Below, one piece after another: positions 35,235 through 43,815 of a stretch of 60,534 nucleotides of DNA (position 1 is the first letter of the stretch; each line of letters begins with the position of its first letter). The position numbers were made by a program, and so were the translations under genes. The stretch spans positions 1 through 60,534 of the forward strand of contig JAHHRF010000006.1 of assembly GCA_020025955.1 (NCBI GenBank), read 5' to 3'. The notes beneath the pieces were generated by a model. The model was not told the origin of the DNA, ran no database searches, and saw only the letters and a list, made by a program, of their open reading frames with translations. This DNA comes from Sutterella sp. GTDB taxonomy: Bacteria > Pseudomonadota > Gammaproteobacteria > Burkholderiales > Burkholderiaceae_F.

Positions 35235-35264
35235 GCGACTCGCTTCAGAAGCGTAAACACAAGG

Positions 35265-35301
35265 AAGGGGAACGAAAATTCGTTCCCCTTTTGGTTTTTT
35301 T
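35265..35301 (+). terminator. Terminator of the amidohydrolase/phosphoribosyltransferase operon
   Basis: Perfect 12-bp stem AAGGGGAACGAA / TTCGTTCCCCTT followed by TTGG and seven T. Confidence 0.93.
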
Positions 35302-35557
35302 GCCACTAAAGCGTCAGATCGTGTCGCAGTCGAACACAGCATTCGTCAGCCTCCCTTAAATGCCGAAATTTCAGTGTTAGACTGAAAGTGTGAGGAGGTC
35401 CTCTTCTCGTGTGCCAAGGCTTGGCAACGTTCTGAAACAATCCGTTTTGCCCTGGCTTTGTACAATTAAATTAAGAGGACATAATCCATATTTCTTCCCC
35501 ACCTTCGGGTGAGGACCGCTTACCCCAGGCTTTGGGGGCTACTGTCTGGAGACAACA
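35302..35557. other. Promoter and leader region of the lipoprotein cluster
   Basis: Contains TTTGTACAAT with a TACAAT box at 35461-35466 but no good -35. A similar TTTTGTACAAT lies at 36738-36747 before the third lipoprotein gene. Downstream, two small hairpins (CCACC-TTC-GGGTG near 35502; CCCCA-GGCT-TTGGGG near 35524) lie in the leader, just before GGAGACAACA-ATG. No gene. Confidence 0.45.
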
Positions 35558-36097
35558 ATGTTTAATAAAAAATCCCGACGCTTGGCACTCACGTCTGCCC
35601 TGCTCGCTACGTTTGCTTTGGCGGGTTGCCAGACCAGCGGTAACGACTACCGCTCGGACGTTTACACCACCAATCAAGTGAATCAAGCGCAGGAAGTGAT
35701 GAGTGTGAACATCATCGCGATCAACCCCGCTCAGATTCGTGTGCGTAACGCCAATCAAGAAAGCCTTGAAACGACCGGGGCCATTTTAGGCGCTGTGATT
35801 GGTGGCGTCTTAGGCAATCAAGCGCACCATCATCGTACAGCGAGCCGTTTAGGCGGTGCTGCGGCAGGCGCTTACGCTGGTAGCACGGTCGCGAACGCCT
35901 TTAATAATGAAGGCCAAACCGTCGTTGAAGGCGTGCAGCTCATCTACAAACTCAAAAACGGTCGTATGTTGCAGTCCGCTCAGGTCGGTCGTCTTTGTGA
36001 ATTTAGCTTAGGCCCCGCCATCATGGTGATGCCGTCCCAGGGTGAAACGCGCATTCAGCCGAATAACCCCATGGGTTGCCCGCAGCCGAAAAAGTAA
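35558..36097 (+). CDS. Glycine-zipper outer-membrane lipoprotein (SlyB/Pcp-like)
   Basis: A 179-residue lipoprotein with lipobox LAGC (Cys24), followed by a glycine-zipper segment (AILGAVIGGVLGNQAHHHRTASRLGGAAAGAYAGSTVANAF, about residues 73-112) and a C-terminal beta region ending in prolines. The architecture is that of the 17-kDa surface antigen/SlyB family, which stabilises the outer membrane. The HHH insertion between zipper halves is also common in the family. First of three small lipoprotein genes. Confidence 0.82.
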   Translation: MFNKKSRRLALTSALLATFALAGCQTSGNDYRSDVYTTNQVNQAQEVMSVNIIAINPAQIRVRNANQESLETTGAILGAVIGGVLGNQAHHHRTASRLGGAAAGAYAGSTVANAFNNEGQTVVEGVQLIYKLKNGRMLQSAQVGRLCEFSLGPAIMVMPSQGETRIQPNNPMGCPQPKK

Positions 36098-36115
36098 CGT
36101 TTAGGAGCCACCGCA

Positions 36116-36619
36116 ATGAAATCCTTAAAAGTGCTCGGTCTCGGTGTGGCGATCGCCTCCTTAGTGGGCTGCTCGAACACCAACCCGGACGCCCTGCGTG
36201 CACAGCAGTATCAGCAAGCGGGGAACTTATCCACGCAAACGACGACGGTTGCGCAAAACCAGATGCTTTTAGAAGAGCAGATGGCTGTTGAAGAAGCTCA
36301 ACGCGAAAAAGCAAAGGCTAAGGCCGAAGCTCTTCAGCGCGAAGCGGATCGTCGTGCGCAAAAGGCGCGCGCCAAGCGTCAGGCTGAAGAAGCTGCGTGG
36401 AAAAAGAAGTTGCGTGATCTGGAATACCGCAAGAAACAGATCGACGTAGAAATGCAAGAGTTAGCCCTTCGTGCCGCCACGGCCCAGACGGACAATTCGG
36501 TTGCCACGGCGCAAGCCCGCGCCAAGGTCGCTCAAGAACGTGTCGCGCTGGAATTGGAACGCGCACGCGCTGAAATCGAACGCATTCGTCGTGGCGGTGA
36601 GGCCGTCGAAGCGAAATAA
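36116..36619 (+). CDS. Coiled-coil lipoprotein, unknown function
   Basis: A 167-residue lipoprotein with lipobox LVGC (Cys19). After a Gln/Thr-rich linker the chain is almost wholly charged helix rich in Ala, Arg, Glu and Lys (about residues 50-165), predicted coiled coil. No catalytic motif. It lies 18 bases after the glycine-zipper lipoprotein with a good ribosome site (AGGAG), so it is the second gene of that operon. A role linking outer membrane to peptidoglycan or to a partner is possible but unproven. Confidence 0.7.
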   Translation: MKSLKVLGLGVAIASLVGCSNTNPDALRAQQYQQAGNLSTQTTTVAQNQMLLEEQMAVEEAQREKAKAKAEALQREADRRAQKARAKRQAEEAAWKKKLRDLEYRKKQIDVEMQELALRAATAQTDNSVATAQARAKVAQERVALELERARAEIERIRRGGEAVEAK

Positions 36620-36646
36620 GCGTTTGGGTTTACCACCCGCTCTTTC

Positions 36647-36681
36647 GAGCCGATCGGGATGTGACACCGATCGGCTCTTTT
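36647..36681 (+). terminator. Terminator after the second lipoprotein gene
   Basis: Perfect 11-bp stem GAGCCGATCGG / CCGATCGGCTC with a 9-base loop, followed by TTTTC. Confidence 0.9.
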
Positions 36682-36810
36682 CATGGGTGAACGCGCTTTG
36701 CAATAATCATAAAAAACAAAACGATTTTGCTTTCGATTTTGTACAATGCGTAACGATTACCCCGTTTGTCGGGAAGACGCCTTCCTCGAGCTTTAGGAGA
36801 AACCCAACTC

Positions 36811-37179
36811 ATGAAATTTGCCAAACTGCTTTGTGCTTGCGCATTGGTCGCCGCCTTGTCGGGGTGCAAAACGTTAGAACAGACGTTAGAAAAGACGGTC
36901 TCAACGCTGGATGAAGCGCGCATGAAGGTTTTGAACATCAAGCCCATGCCCAAACCCATGTTTGAGGCCCCCTCGCCCGATATGGAAGTGGAAAAGCAGC
37001 TCATCTTCGAAAAGGTTCGCATCTTAAACGTTGCACGAATCGAGCTGGAGGAACAAATCATCTACTATAAGAAACCTAGTCTCCTCAAGGAATACGATCA
37101 AACGGTCAAGGAATTAAACAAGGCCATCGAATTTCGCGATCGTTACCTCGCCATGGAAGCGGCTAAAGCGGCGAAGTAA
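36811..37179 (+). CDS. Small helical lipoprotein, unknown function
   Basis: A protein of 122 residues from the ATG at 36811 (AGGAGA upstream); lipobox LSGC (Cys19). The mature part is mostly amphipathic helix with an EKVRILNVARIELEEQIIYYKK core and an alanine/lysine tail. No family recognised. It has its own promoter-like TACAAT (36742-36747) and terminator. It shares its neighbourhood and size class, not its sequence, with the two upstream lipoproteins. Confidence 0.68.
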   Translation: MKFAKLLCACALVAALSGCKTLEQTLEKTVSTLDEARMKVLNIKPMPKPMFEAPSPDMEVEKQLIFEKVRILNVARIELEEQIIYYKKPSLLKEYDQTVKELNKAIEFRDRYLAMEAAKAAK

Positions 37180-37182
37180 GAT

Positions 37183-37222
37183 AAAACCGACCCCAACGAT
37201 GATTGGCGGTCGGTTTTCTTTT
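37183..37222. terminator. Bidirectional terminator
   Basis: Arms AAAACCGACC and GGTCGGTTTT with a 15-base loop, CTTTTATT on the plus side and T-rich paired bases on the minus side. It serves the lipoprotein at 36811 and the converging gene ending at 37221. Confidence 0.8.
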
Positions 37223-38588
37223 ATTCAAAGAGCGATTCCACTTGGGTTTGTACGCGCTCACGCTCGGCTTGCGCGTCACGCTTTGCCTTTTGGGCTTTCA
37301 CCCACGCGTCGTGTGCGGCTTTCACGCCATCGCGATACACGCGAAAACTCAGTCGATCGGACTCTAATTCTGCCGTGGGCACCCACACGTTTTTCGCAGG
37401 CGACACCCCACTTTGATAGACCCCACTCTCTTCACTATAGGTAAAGCGTTTTTGTAGCGCCGCACTCAAGGCTTTATAGGTGGTGGGGTTGGGCTTAAAG
37501 TGCACGCTCAATTCCACGAGCGTCTGCCCGTTTTCATCAAAGCGAAGCGTGGTTTCGGTTTCGCCCGGCACCCCTAAGCACACCCCTTCTAAACGCATAA
37601 AGCGTGCGCCATCACGACCCGCAAAGGGGAAACGCTCACAGGTGGCTTTGAGTTTTGCGGGGACCTCATCCCACTGGGTTTGCCCCACGACGAGTCCCCC
37701 AAAGTGGGGCAACACCTCAGGGTGCGCCTTCATCCAGCCATCGGTTTCGCGGGCATGGCGAGCGACCGCCCCCATCACTAACGAAGCGCGCTCTGCTAAC
37801 AAAACCACTTCCGACTGAGCATTGCGCCAAACGTCCCCCTCTGGGGTCTGGGTCCAAATGCCGTCCGGGTCCACGGGAGCCAAAAGCGTCTTTAAACGTT
37901 CCAGCGCTTCCTCGTGCGAAATCCCTTCAAAGGTGAGGTAGATGTCGGAAACCGTCCCCGCTTCCGTATAGGAAAGGAGTAAATGTTCAGCTGGGGCTCC
38001 GCCTAACTCAATATCAGGATCGTGCACCTGATCGGTGTTGACTAAGGTGTCCGACGCGGACTGCAACGTCTTTGCAAAACGCGCCTTCATCTCATCCTTT
38101 GTCGTAACGTAAGGCGTAATGCCAAAGAGCGTGATGACGGTCGGCGGAAACGCTTCCACGTAAGGCTCAAGAACGGGGAGCGGAGGCGCATCGTCCTTTT
38201 GGGCCACGTCGTCCTTCTCTTCTACAACGGGGCTATCCACTTCGGGCTTCGCCTCGGGAGCGGGTGCTTTCTCAAGCGTTTGCGTTTTTTGTAGCGTCAC
38301 CACGGTTAACGCGGGTTCGGGTTCAGGCTCGGCTTCCGGTTCCGGGCGCACCTCGACCACCTCGTCATTTTCAGGCATCAAGGCTTCGTCTTCCTGCGTA
38401 AGGTCAGGACTCGGGGCTTCTGCGGGCGACACGTCCACGCCATTTAACCCTGGCAACGAAAACGATAACGTTGAGGGGGTGGCAGGTTGGGGAGCTGGCG
38501 CAGCACTTACCGCAGCACTCATCACCACGGTGGTGGTGCCCAGCCAAAGCGAGCGCACAAGACGCGTCAATACGGGCGAAGCGGTCAT
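37221..38588 (-). CDS. Secreted protein with acidic proline-rich linker, unknown function
   Basis: A protein of 455 residues from the ATG at 38588. The signal peptide (about 1-31) ends SAAPA. A disordered Pro/Glu/Asp-rich linker follows (about 33-150; many PEPE-type repeats), then two similar-looking folded segments (about 155-270 and 280-400) and a charged helical C-terminus (AQKAKRDAQAERERVQTQ). Two cysteines (CERF, VCLG) could form a disulfide. Probably periplasmic or anchored. The repeated layout TxxxxxARFxxT...YLTFEGIS and KLKATCERF...RFDENGQTLVELSVHF suggests duplicated domains. No known family recognised. Confidence 0.6.
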   Translation of the reverse strand: MTASPVLTRLVRSLWLGTTTVVMSAAVSAAPAPQPATPSTLSFSLPGLNGVDVSPAEAPSPDLTQEDEALMPENDEVVEVRPEPEAEPEPEPALTVVTLQKTQTLEKAPAPEAKPEVDSPVVEEKDDVAQKDDAPPLPVLEPYVEAFPPTVITLFGITPYVTTKDEMKARFAKTLQSASDTLVNTDQVHDPDIELGGAPAEHLLLSYTEAGTVSDIYLTFEGISHEEALERLKTLLAPVDPDGIWTQTPEGDVWRNAQSEVVLLAERASLVMGAVARHARETDGWMKAHPEVLPHFGGLVVGQTQWDEVPAKLKATCERFPFAGRDGARFMRLEGVCLGVPGETETTLRFDENGQTLVELSVHFKPNPTTYKALSAALQKRFTYSEESGVYQSGVSPAKNVWVPTAELESDRLSFRVYRDGVKAAHDAWVKAQKAKRDAQAERERVQTQVESLFE

Positions 38589-38797
38589 AAATCCGTCCAA
38601 ATGCGATTGGGTCGCAACAGTCACTAGTCTTACCATCATAACAAAGCCCGAGGACTGTGAGCGAGGCTCTTTGCGCTCGAAGCGCTTTGTTACACGCCGT
38701 TGGCGTGAGTGTCGTATGATTGGGGCGATAACTTCTTTTTTCCCGTGTGCGCCCCCAATGGGTGCCCTTTCTTGGGACTCACCGCACGAACAGGACT

Positions 38798-39451
38798 ATG
38801 CAGTATTTAATTGTGGACGATCATGCCCTCTTAGCTGGGGCATTGAAATTTTTATTGGAAAGCCGAGACCCTAACGCTGAGGTGCAGACGACGGGGGATC
38901 CCTCGCACGCCTTAACGCTCTTGGATGCCCATGCCGATGAACTCAACTTGTTGATTCTCGACTTGAATCTCCCGGGGGTTGAAGGCACGGAACTCCTCGA
39001 AGTCATCGTGGCGCGTTACCCCACGTTAAAGGTGTTGGTGGTGTCGGGCTCTACCGACAAAGACAATATCGTTAACGTGTTGCAGTTGGGGGCCGCGGGC
39101 TTTGTGCCGAAATCCTTGGAAACGGAAACCCTCTCCAACGCCATTGACTTCGTGTTAAAGGGGGGCGTCTTCATTCCGACGCAGCTCTTAAACGAAACGC
39201 AAGATGCCCAGAGCTTTGTGCTCCCCACGGTCGAAAAAACCGTGCCCGATGTGCACTTAACCGAGCGCCAGCAAGACGTCTTAGTGGAACTTGCCAAGGG
39301 CTCCCCCATTAAGCGCATTTGCTTAAATCTGGGCCTTTCCGAAGGGACAGTCAAAACCCATGTGGGGGCGATCTACCGTGCCTTTGGTGCCAGCAACCGT
39401 ACCGAAGCCCTGCTCGCGGCACGTCGCGCGGGCTTTATTAGCGAAGACTAA
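38798..39451 (+). CDS. LuxR/NarL-family response regulator
   Basis: A protein of 217 residues from the ATG at 38798. It has an N-terminal receiver domain (VDDH at 6-9; phosphoacceptor Asp55 in LLILDLNLPG; VPKS lysine near 106) and a C-terminal LuxR helix-turn-helix (LTERQQDVLVELAKGSPIKRICLNLGLSEGTVKTHV). It converges with the hybrid kinase at 39521-41425, a probable partner. LuxR-type regulators of the NarL group bind heptamer inverted repeats such as those noted in several spacers here, but that link is speculative. Confidence 0.9.
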   Translation: MQYLIVDDHALLAGALKFLLESRDPNAEVQTTGDPSHALTLLDAHADELNLLILDLNLPGVEGTELLEVIVARYPTLKVLVVSGSTDKDNIVNVLQLGAAGFVPKSLETETLSNAIDFVLKGGVFIPTQLLNETQDAQSFVLPTVEKTVPDVHLTERQQDVLVELAKGSPIKRICLNLGLSEGTVKTHVGAIYRAFGASNRTEALLAARRAGFISED

Positions 39452-39465
39452 CAAACAAACGAAAA

Positions 39466-39508
39466 GAATCGGGTCACGAACGTCGCCAGTCCGTGACCCG
39501 AATTGTTT
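39466..39508. terminator. Shared terminator between response regulator and hybrid kinase
   Basis: Arms CGGGTCACG (39470-39478) and CGTGACCCG (39492-39500), a 13-base loop, AATTGTTTGG on one side and GATTCTTTTCG on the other strand. Confidence 0.75.
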
Positions 39509-39520
39509 GGTGCCTAAAGC

Positions 39521-41425
39521 TTACTCCCCACCCTCTTTCGTTAGGTTGTAGAGCCGGTGGCTACGTCGCCTTGCGATCAAAAGCGCATGATTGAGCGCTT
39601 CCGCATCCAATGGCTTTTGCAAAATCTGAGGCGTCGACTCAAAGTGCAAACGGCGCTTACGAATGTCCGCTTCAATCAAGTCGCGCGCCACCGCCGTAAT
39701 CAACACCAAGGCCGTACTACGACCTAAATGGTTCATTAGGAGTTGCGCTACATCGACCCCAGTGGGTAAGCCTTCACCTAAGTTGTAGTCAGAGACTAAC
39801 CCAATTAAGTCGTCGCCCGCGGCTTTACCGGCTTCAATCACGTCGCTCGTGAGCTGTGCCCCCGAGACGACCGTTGCGCCCCAACTTTCAATTAAGCTCT
39901 GCAAGGCACTTCGCACCAAGGGGTTATCTTCCACCAAAAGCACCGTGCCACGTAAACTCTCGAGCGTCGCCTCTTCAGTGCTCTCTTCACGCAAAACTTC
40001 CGCCTGGCGCGATTCATCAATATTAAGACTAAAGCGAAAAACACTTCCCGAGCCCAAGCGCGATCCAATCGTCACCGAGGCCCCCAATTGGCGAGCTAAG
40101 CCTTTCACAATGGAAAGCCCCAAACCATAGCCCCCCGCACGACTCGTTTTCGCGGCACTTCCTCGCCAGAAGGTATCGAATAAGCGAGTACGCTCTTCCG
40201 GGGTGAGCCCTGGACCACAGTCGTAAACCGCAAACGTTAAACGGCCTTGGTGAGCGCGACAACTCAGAACAATCTCAGGACGTGCGGCATCCGGTCGGCT
40301 ATAGCGAATGGCATTCGTAATTAAATTCTTAAGGGCTCGCGCGAGCATCCCCGGATCCGTATAGGCGGTCAGGGTTTTGTCCGCGACCACACGAATGGTA
40401 AGGCCACGCTCTTCGGCAATCGGGCGACTTTCTGCCGCTAAACGCTCTAAGAAGGTGTGCGCTAAGAATTTCTCCGGGTGGCATTCCAGCTGACCGAATT
40501 CCATGCGCGTCACGGTTAAGACTTGTTCCACGAGGGTCGAGATTTCTTCCCCTGTGCGCGCAATCTGCTCTACCGTAGGCTTTAAGTCGGGCCCCACTTG
40601 GCCTTTGAGGATATTTAAAAAGATCCCCATGGCTTGCAAGGGCTGACGAATGTCATGGTTGGCGGCAGCAAAGAAGCGAGAACGACGTTCAGAGTCGGCC
40701 ACGGCATTGCGGCGCGCTTGTTCAGCGGTGGTGATTTCCACGCGCAAACGTTCCACCAAACGACGATTTTGCGTGTCGTTATAGATGGAATTCATGAGCA
40801 TTTCGTTGAGCTTACGACCCGAATACAAAATAAAGCCCATCACCACAAACATGACTAAGGCCAAAAGGGTGGCGCTCACCCCGTATTGGGAGGCGACGGT
40901 AATGGTCAAGGGCGTCAGACTCAAAAGCGTAAAGGCGGTAAGGCTCGGCAACCAGCACGAGTACACAGGCCAACTCGCAAAGGTAACAGCAACCACGACG
41001 GCGACGGTTACCACTTGATGGAGCCCTGAGAGCGACGTCATCATCAAGGGGCTTGCAATCCCCCAAAAGAGCCCGGACATCACGGCTAACCACGTCCAAC
41101 GGCGCACCCAACGGCGAATGTTCCCCACACGCTGACGGTCTAACCAGAAGCGTCGCACAAAGGTGAGCGCCAGATAAATGAGCACCACGCCACTACCAAA
41201 CCAGATCCAGCCCAGGATGAGACTCACCTTCTGGGTCCAGAGTAAGGCCATCAAACTCACCATCCCCGTTAACTGCGCAATGAGCGCCACGGGGTGCAGT
41301 TTCAAGGAGAAAAAAAGCATGTTGGCGAGCGCTCGTGCGGTCACCTTGTGGGCATGACCCGTGCGGAAAAACGCTTGCAAGAAGCGACGAAAGCTCACGC
41401 TCTGATTGGGAATAAAGGGTTTCAT
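39521..41425 (-). CDS. Hybrid sensor histidine kinase with receiver domain
   Basis: 634 residues with about six membrane helices (about 44-64, 68-90, 110-130, 136-152, 158-178, 183-202) and no obvious periplasmic sensor. It has a HisKA motif FFAAANHDIRQPL (His257), HATPase_c (NLITNAIRYS; DCGPGL; GGYGLGLSIVKGLA) and a C-terminal receiver (VLLVEDNPLVRSAL; Asp546 in LVSDYNLGEG). The NHDIRQPLQA box is typical of a betaproteobacterial hybrid-kinase group that senses at or within the membrane. It is the last gene after tadA and ldcA, 10 bases downstream of ldcA. Confidence 0.92.
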   Translation of the reverse strand: MKPFIPNQSVSFRRFLQAFFRTGHAHKVTARALANMLFFSLKLHPVALIAQLTGMVSLMALLWTQKVSLILGWIWFGSGVVLIYLALTFVRRFWLDRQRVGNIRRWVRRWTWLAVMSGLFWGIASPLMMTSLSGLHQVVTVAVVVAVTFASWPVYSCWLPSLTAFTLLSLTPLTITVASQYGVSATLLALVMFVVMGFILYSGRKLNEMLMNSIYNDTQNRRLVERLRVEITTAEQARRNAVADSERRSRFFAAANHDIRQPLQAMGIFLNILKGQVGPDLKPTVEQIARTGEEISTLVEQVLTVTRMEFGQLECHPEKFLAHTFLERLAAESRPIAEERGLTIRVVADKTLTAYTDPGMLARALKNLITNAIRYSRPDAARPEIVLSCRAHQGRLTFAVYDCGPGLTPEERTRLFDTFWRGSAAKTSRAGGYGLGLSIVKGLARQLGASVTIGSRLGSGSVFRFSLNIDESRQAEVLREESTEEATLESLRGTVLLVEDNPLVRSALQSLIESWGATVVSGAQLTSDVIEAGKAAGDDLIGLVSDYNLGEGLPTGVDVAQLLMNHLGRSTALVLITAVARDLIEADIRKRRLHFESTPQILQKPLDAEALNHALLIARRRSHRLYNLTKEGGE

Positions 41426-41435
41426 TCGTGCGTCC

Positions 41436-42365
41436 TTACTTGGCGTCTTCCATCGTGATGGTGGCGCCTTTTTCAGCCTCGTCCACCGTTACGGTAACCA
41501 CGCGACCAACGGGCAAACTCACCTTGCGATGCAGATGCCCAAAAGGTAACCCCGTCACAAAGGGAATCCCCATCTCGGTTAAATGCGCTTTAACGCACTC
41601 AAAGGAGAAGTCCCCGTCCCACTTCGTGGCACGGTCCGCGCCCTTAAAGTCACCCAAGATGACTAAACGTTGACGCGACAATACGCCCGCATAGGCCAAT
41701 TGCGAGAGCGCACGATCAATTTGGTACGCGGTCTCACCAATGTCTTCTAAAAAGAGGATGCCCCCGTCAACCTGAGGCCACCAAGGGGTCCCTAAGAGGC
41801 TCAGTAGTACCGTGAGGTTGCCACCCCAAAGGGTGCCGGTCGTAGTCCTTGCTTGAGGGCTCTTTTCCCCCGTAAAACGCACGCGCCAAGGAGCCAACCC
41901 CAACACGTGTTGAAGCCCCGTGAGCGTTAACGGATCTATGTCGATGAGGTCACGTAACGTCGGGCCCTGCCACGTCTCACGACCCGTTTTAGCGAGCACC
42001 GCGAGGTTAATGGCCGTGTAGTCCGAGTAGCCCACTTGTGGCACGCGCGACGCCGCAACGCGTTCCCAATCTTGGTCAGTTAATTGCGCCAGGAGGCGGC
42101 TTGCGCCATAGCCCCCACGAAGGGCCATATAGAGCGCCCCCTCTTCTTGGGCGTACACCCAATCCAGGGCACGAAGGGCGTCGTCCCCTGCAAAGCGCGC
42201 GACCTCAGCCAAAGTTGAAGGGAATAGGCGCAGGGAAAAGCCTAAGCCCTCCGCAGCACGATAGGCTTTTTCATGGAGCGCCCAGTCAATGGCGCCCGTG
42301 TCGGTAACCCATTGGCGTGACGGCGCACTAATACTTAAAAACTGACCCGCAAAGGGAGCTGTCAT
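41436..42365 (-). CDS. ldcA: LD-carboxypeptidase (muramoyltetrapeptide carboxypeptidase)
   Basis: A 309-residue S66-family serine peptidase that removes the terminal D-Ala from murein tetrapeptides in the cytoplasm during peptidoglycan recycling. Family marks: ALRGGYGASRLL, the nucleophile serine in GYSDYTAI, WGGNLTVL, the glutamate in FLEDIGE and the histidine in PFGHLHRK. The ATG overlaps the tadA stop by four bases (ATGA), so the two are translationally coupled. Confidence 0.9.
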   Translation of the reverse strand: MTAPFAGQFLSISAPSRQWVTDTGAIDWALHEKAYRAAEGLGFSLRLFPSTLAEVARFAGDDALRALDWVYAQEEGALYMALRGGYGASRLLAQLTDQDWERVAASRVPQVGYSDYTAINLAVLAKTGRETWQGPTLRDLIDIDPLTLTGLQHVLGLAPWRVRFTGEKSPQARTTTGTLWGGNLTVLLSLLGTPWWPQVDGGILFLEDIGETAYQIDRALSQLAYAGVLSRQRLVILGDFKGADRATKWDGDFSFECVKAHLTEMGIPFVTGLPFGHLHRKVSLPVGRVVTVTVDEAEKGATITMEDAK

Positions 42366-43282
42366 GCGTTGGTCTCCTTTTTCGTGCGGCGCTCAGCAAA
42401 AAAGTTCGTTAATCGGCTCACGGCGTCGTCCTTTAATACGTCTCGCGTCACCCAAGCACGATGGTTCATCCCATCGATATCAAAAAGGGACAAGGCACTC
42501 CCCAGAGCCCCCATCTTTTGGTCTGCCGCCCCAAAGACGACACGCTTAAAGCGCGCCTGAAGGATGGCGCCTGCGCACATGGGGCAGGGCTCTAGCGTGA
42601 CGTAGAGCGTAGCGTCACTTAATCGAAAGTTCTGCGTCTTGAGTGCCGCTGCACGCATCGCTAAAACTTCCGCATGCGCCGTCGGATCGTTATCGGTGCG
42701 GGTGCGATTGTGTGCGCGGGCAATGATTTCGTGATTCAACACAACCACCGCCCCCACGGGCACCTCGTCGAGCGCTAAGGCTTTATCAGCTTCCTTTAAA
42801 GCCTCCTTCATAAAGCGCTCATCCTCGTTAGGATCTATCGCCACAGTGGGCTGATTCACTTCTCGGTTTTTCGCCTGCAAGCTTTCTCGTTTTTCGGTGC
42901 GACGACGCTCTAAGACGGCTTGAGCATTTTCCCATTCACCGACCAAGCGCTCACGGGTAATCCCAGGACGGGGCTTAATGTGATTCACCAGCCCATGGGG
43001 TGTTGCTTCTAGGAAGTCGTGCGAGAGGGCTTCCTCTAAAAGGGCGTCCGGAGTTTCGGCTAACCACGCCCCTTCTTCCGCTAGAAAGCGCGCGAGGGCT
43101 TTTTGCGCCTGCACTTTGTTTGTCGTGGCCGGCACCCCTAAGAGCGCACACACCAACACAATGCGCCAATCTTCTTGGCTTCCCGCTTTTACGCTCTTTA
43201 AAGGCGAACCTCGTCGAACCGAGAGTTCACAAAAGCGTGACACGGCATCCAGGTTAACGTCGGGGGAGTAGTAAAGCGTCAT
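42362..43282 (-). CDS. tadA: tRNA adenosine(34) deaminase TadA with N-terminal extension
   Basis: 306 residues. The C-terminal half (about 152-300) is a complete TadA: HAE (His203, Glu205) and PCPMC (Cys233, Cys236) for zinc and catalysis. It makes inosine at the wobble base of tRNA-Arg(ACG). The first ~150 residues are not found in typical TadA (about 150-170 residues in all) and resemble a helical, possibly nucleic-acid-binding module (QEDWRIVLVCALLGVPATTNKVQAQKALARFL). An internal start at the Met near residue 158 would lose conserved residues, so the fusion looks real. First gene of a tadA-ldcA-kinase run. Confidence 0.88.
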   Translation of the reverse strand: MTLYYSPDVNLDAVSRFCELSVRRGSPLKSVKAGSQEDWRIVLVCALLGVPATTNKVQAQKALARFLAEEGAWLAETPDALLEEALSHDFLEATPHGLVNHIKPRPGITRERLVGEWENAQAVLERRRTEKRESLQAKNREVNQPTVAIDPNEDERFMKEALKEADKALALDEVPVGAVVVLNHEIIARAHNRTRTDNDPTAHAEVLAMRAAALKTQNFRLSDATLYVTLEPCPMCAGAILQARFKRVVFGAADQKMGALGSALSLFDIDGMNHRAWVTRDVLKDDAVSRLTNFFAERRTKKETNA

Positions 43283-43355
43283 AAGGGCGACTCAAGGCGA
43301 AAGAGGGATCGGACACGCCCTCAAAGAGAACGTGCTTGCGTCTTATTGTACCGAT

Positions 43356-43391
43356 GTAAAAAAGGCACTTCACTCTCGTGAAATGCCTTTT
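43356..43391 (-). terminator. Terminator of the putative ferrosome operon
   Basis: 14-bp stem AAAAGGCA(T/C)TTCAC / GTGAA(G/A)TGCCTTTT with a 4-base loop and a minus-strand TTTTTTAC tail, 22 bases past the last gene. Confidence 0.9.
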
Positions 43392-43412
43392 CATGAAGAC
43401 GGGCCAATTCCG

Positions 43413-43802
43413 TTATGGGGCCTTCGGGGCGTCGGAAGGAGGTGTCGCCTCAACCGCCTCCACAGTGACCTCAGGCGTGGGGACCTCCTCTTGAGAGGCT
43501 TGTGCTTGAGCTTGCGCCATACCAGCGGCCATGGCGGAAACGGCTTCCGCACTTTGAGACACCCCACGACAGATGTCGTTCCAGAGGGCTTCTAAGCGCT
43601 CAATCCAACCATCCAAGTGGCTGGCGATCGCACGCCAAAAGGCTTTCGACTCATCGGGCGCCACCACGAAAACGAGGAGCGTCGCCAAGAGCGCTGCCGT
43701 CAGACTCCATAAGAAGAGACTTAAGACACTCACTAAGACGACCACAGCCAGAACGGCCACGATTAACGCCAGTAGAAAACGAATCCATTTAGTGAGTGCC
43801 AT
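43413..43802 (-). CDS. Small membrane protein of the putative ferrosome cluster
   Basis: 129 residues: two hydrophobic segments at about 7-30 and 33-48, then a helical region and an Ala/Glu/Pro-rich, probably disordered C-terminus. Not recognised as a family. It starts 13 bases after the HMA-like gene with GGACAAGCT before the ATG, so it belongs to the ATPase operon. A structural role in the organelle membrane is possible by context only. Confidence 0.62.
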   Translation of the reverse strand: MALTKWIRFLLALIVAVLAVVVLVSVLSLFLWSLTAALLATLLVFVVAPDESKAFWRAIASHLDGWIERLEALWNDICRGVSQSAEAVSAMAAGMAQAQAQASQEEVPTPEVTVEAVEATPPSDAPKAP

Positions 43803-43815
43803 AGCTTGTCCAGTC

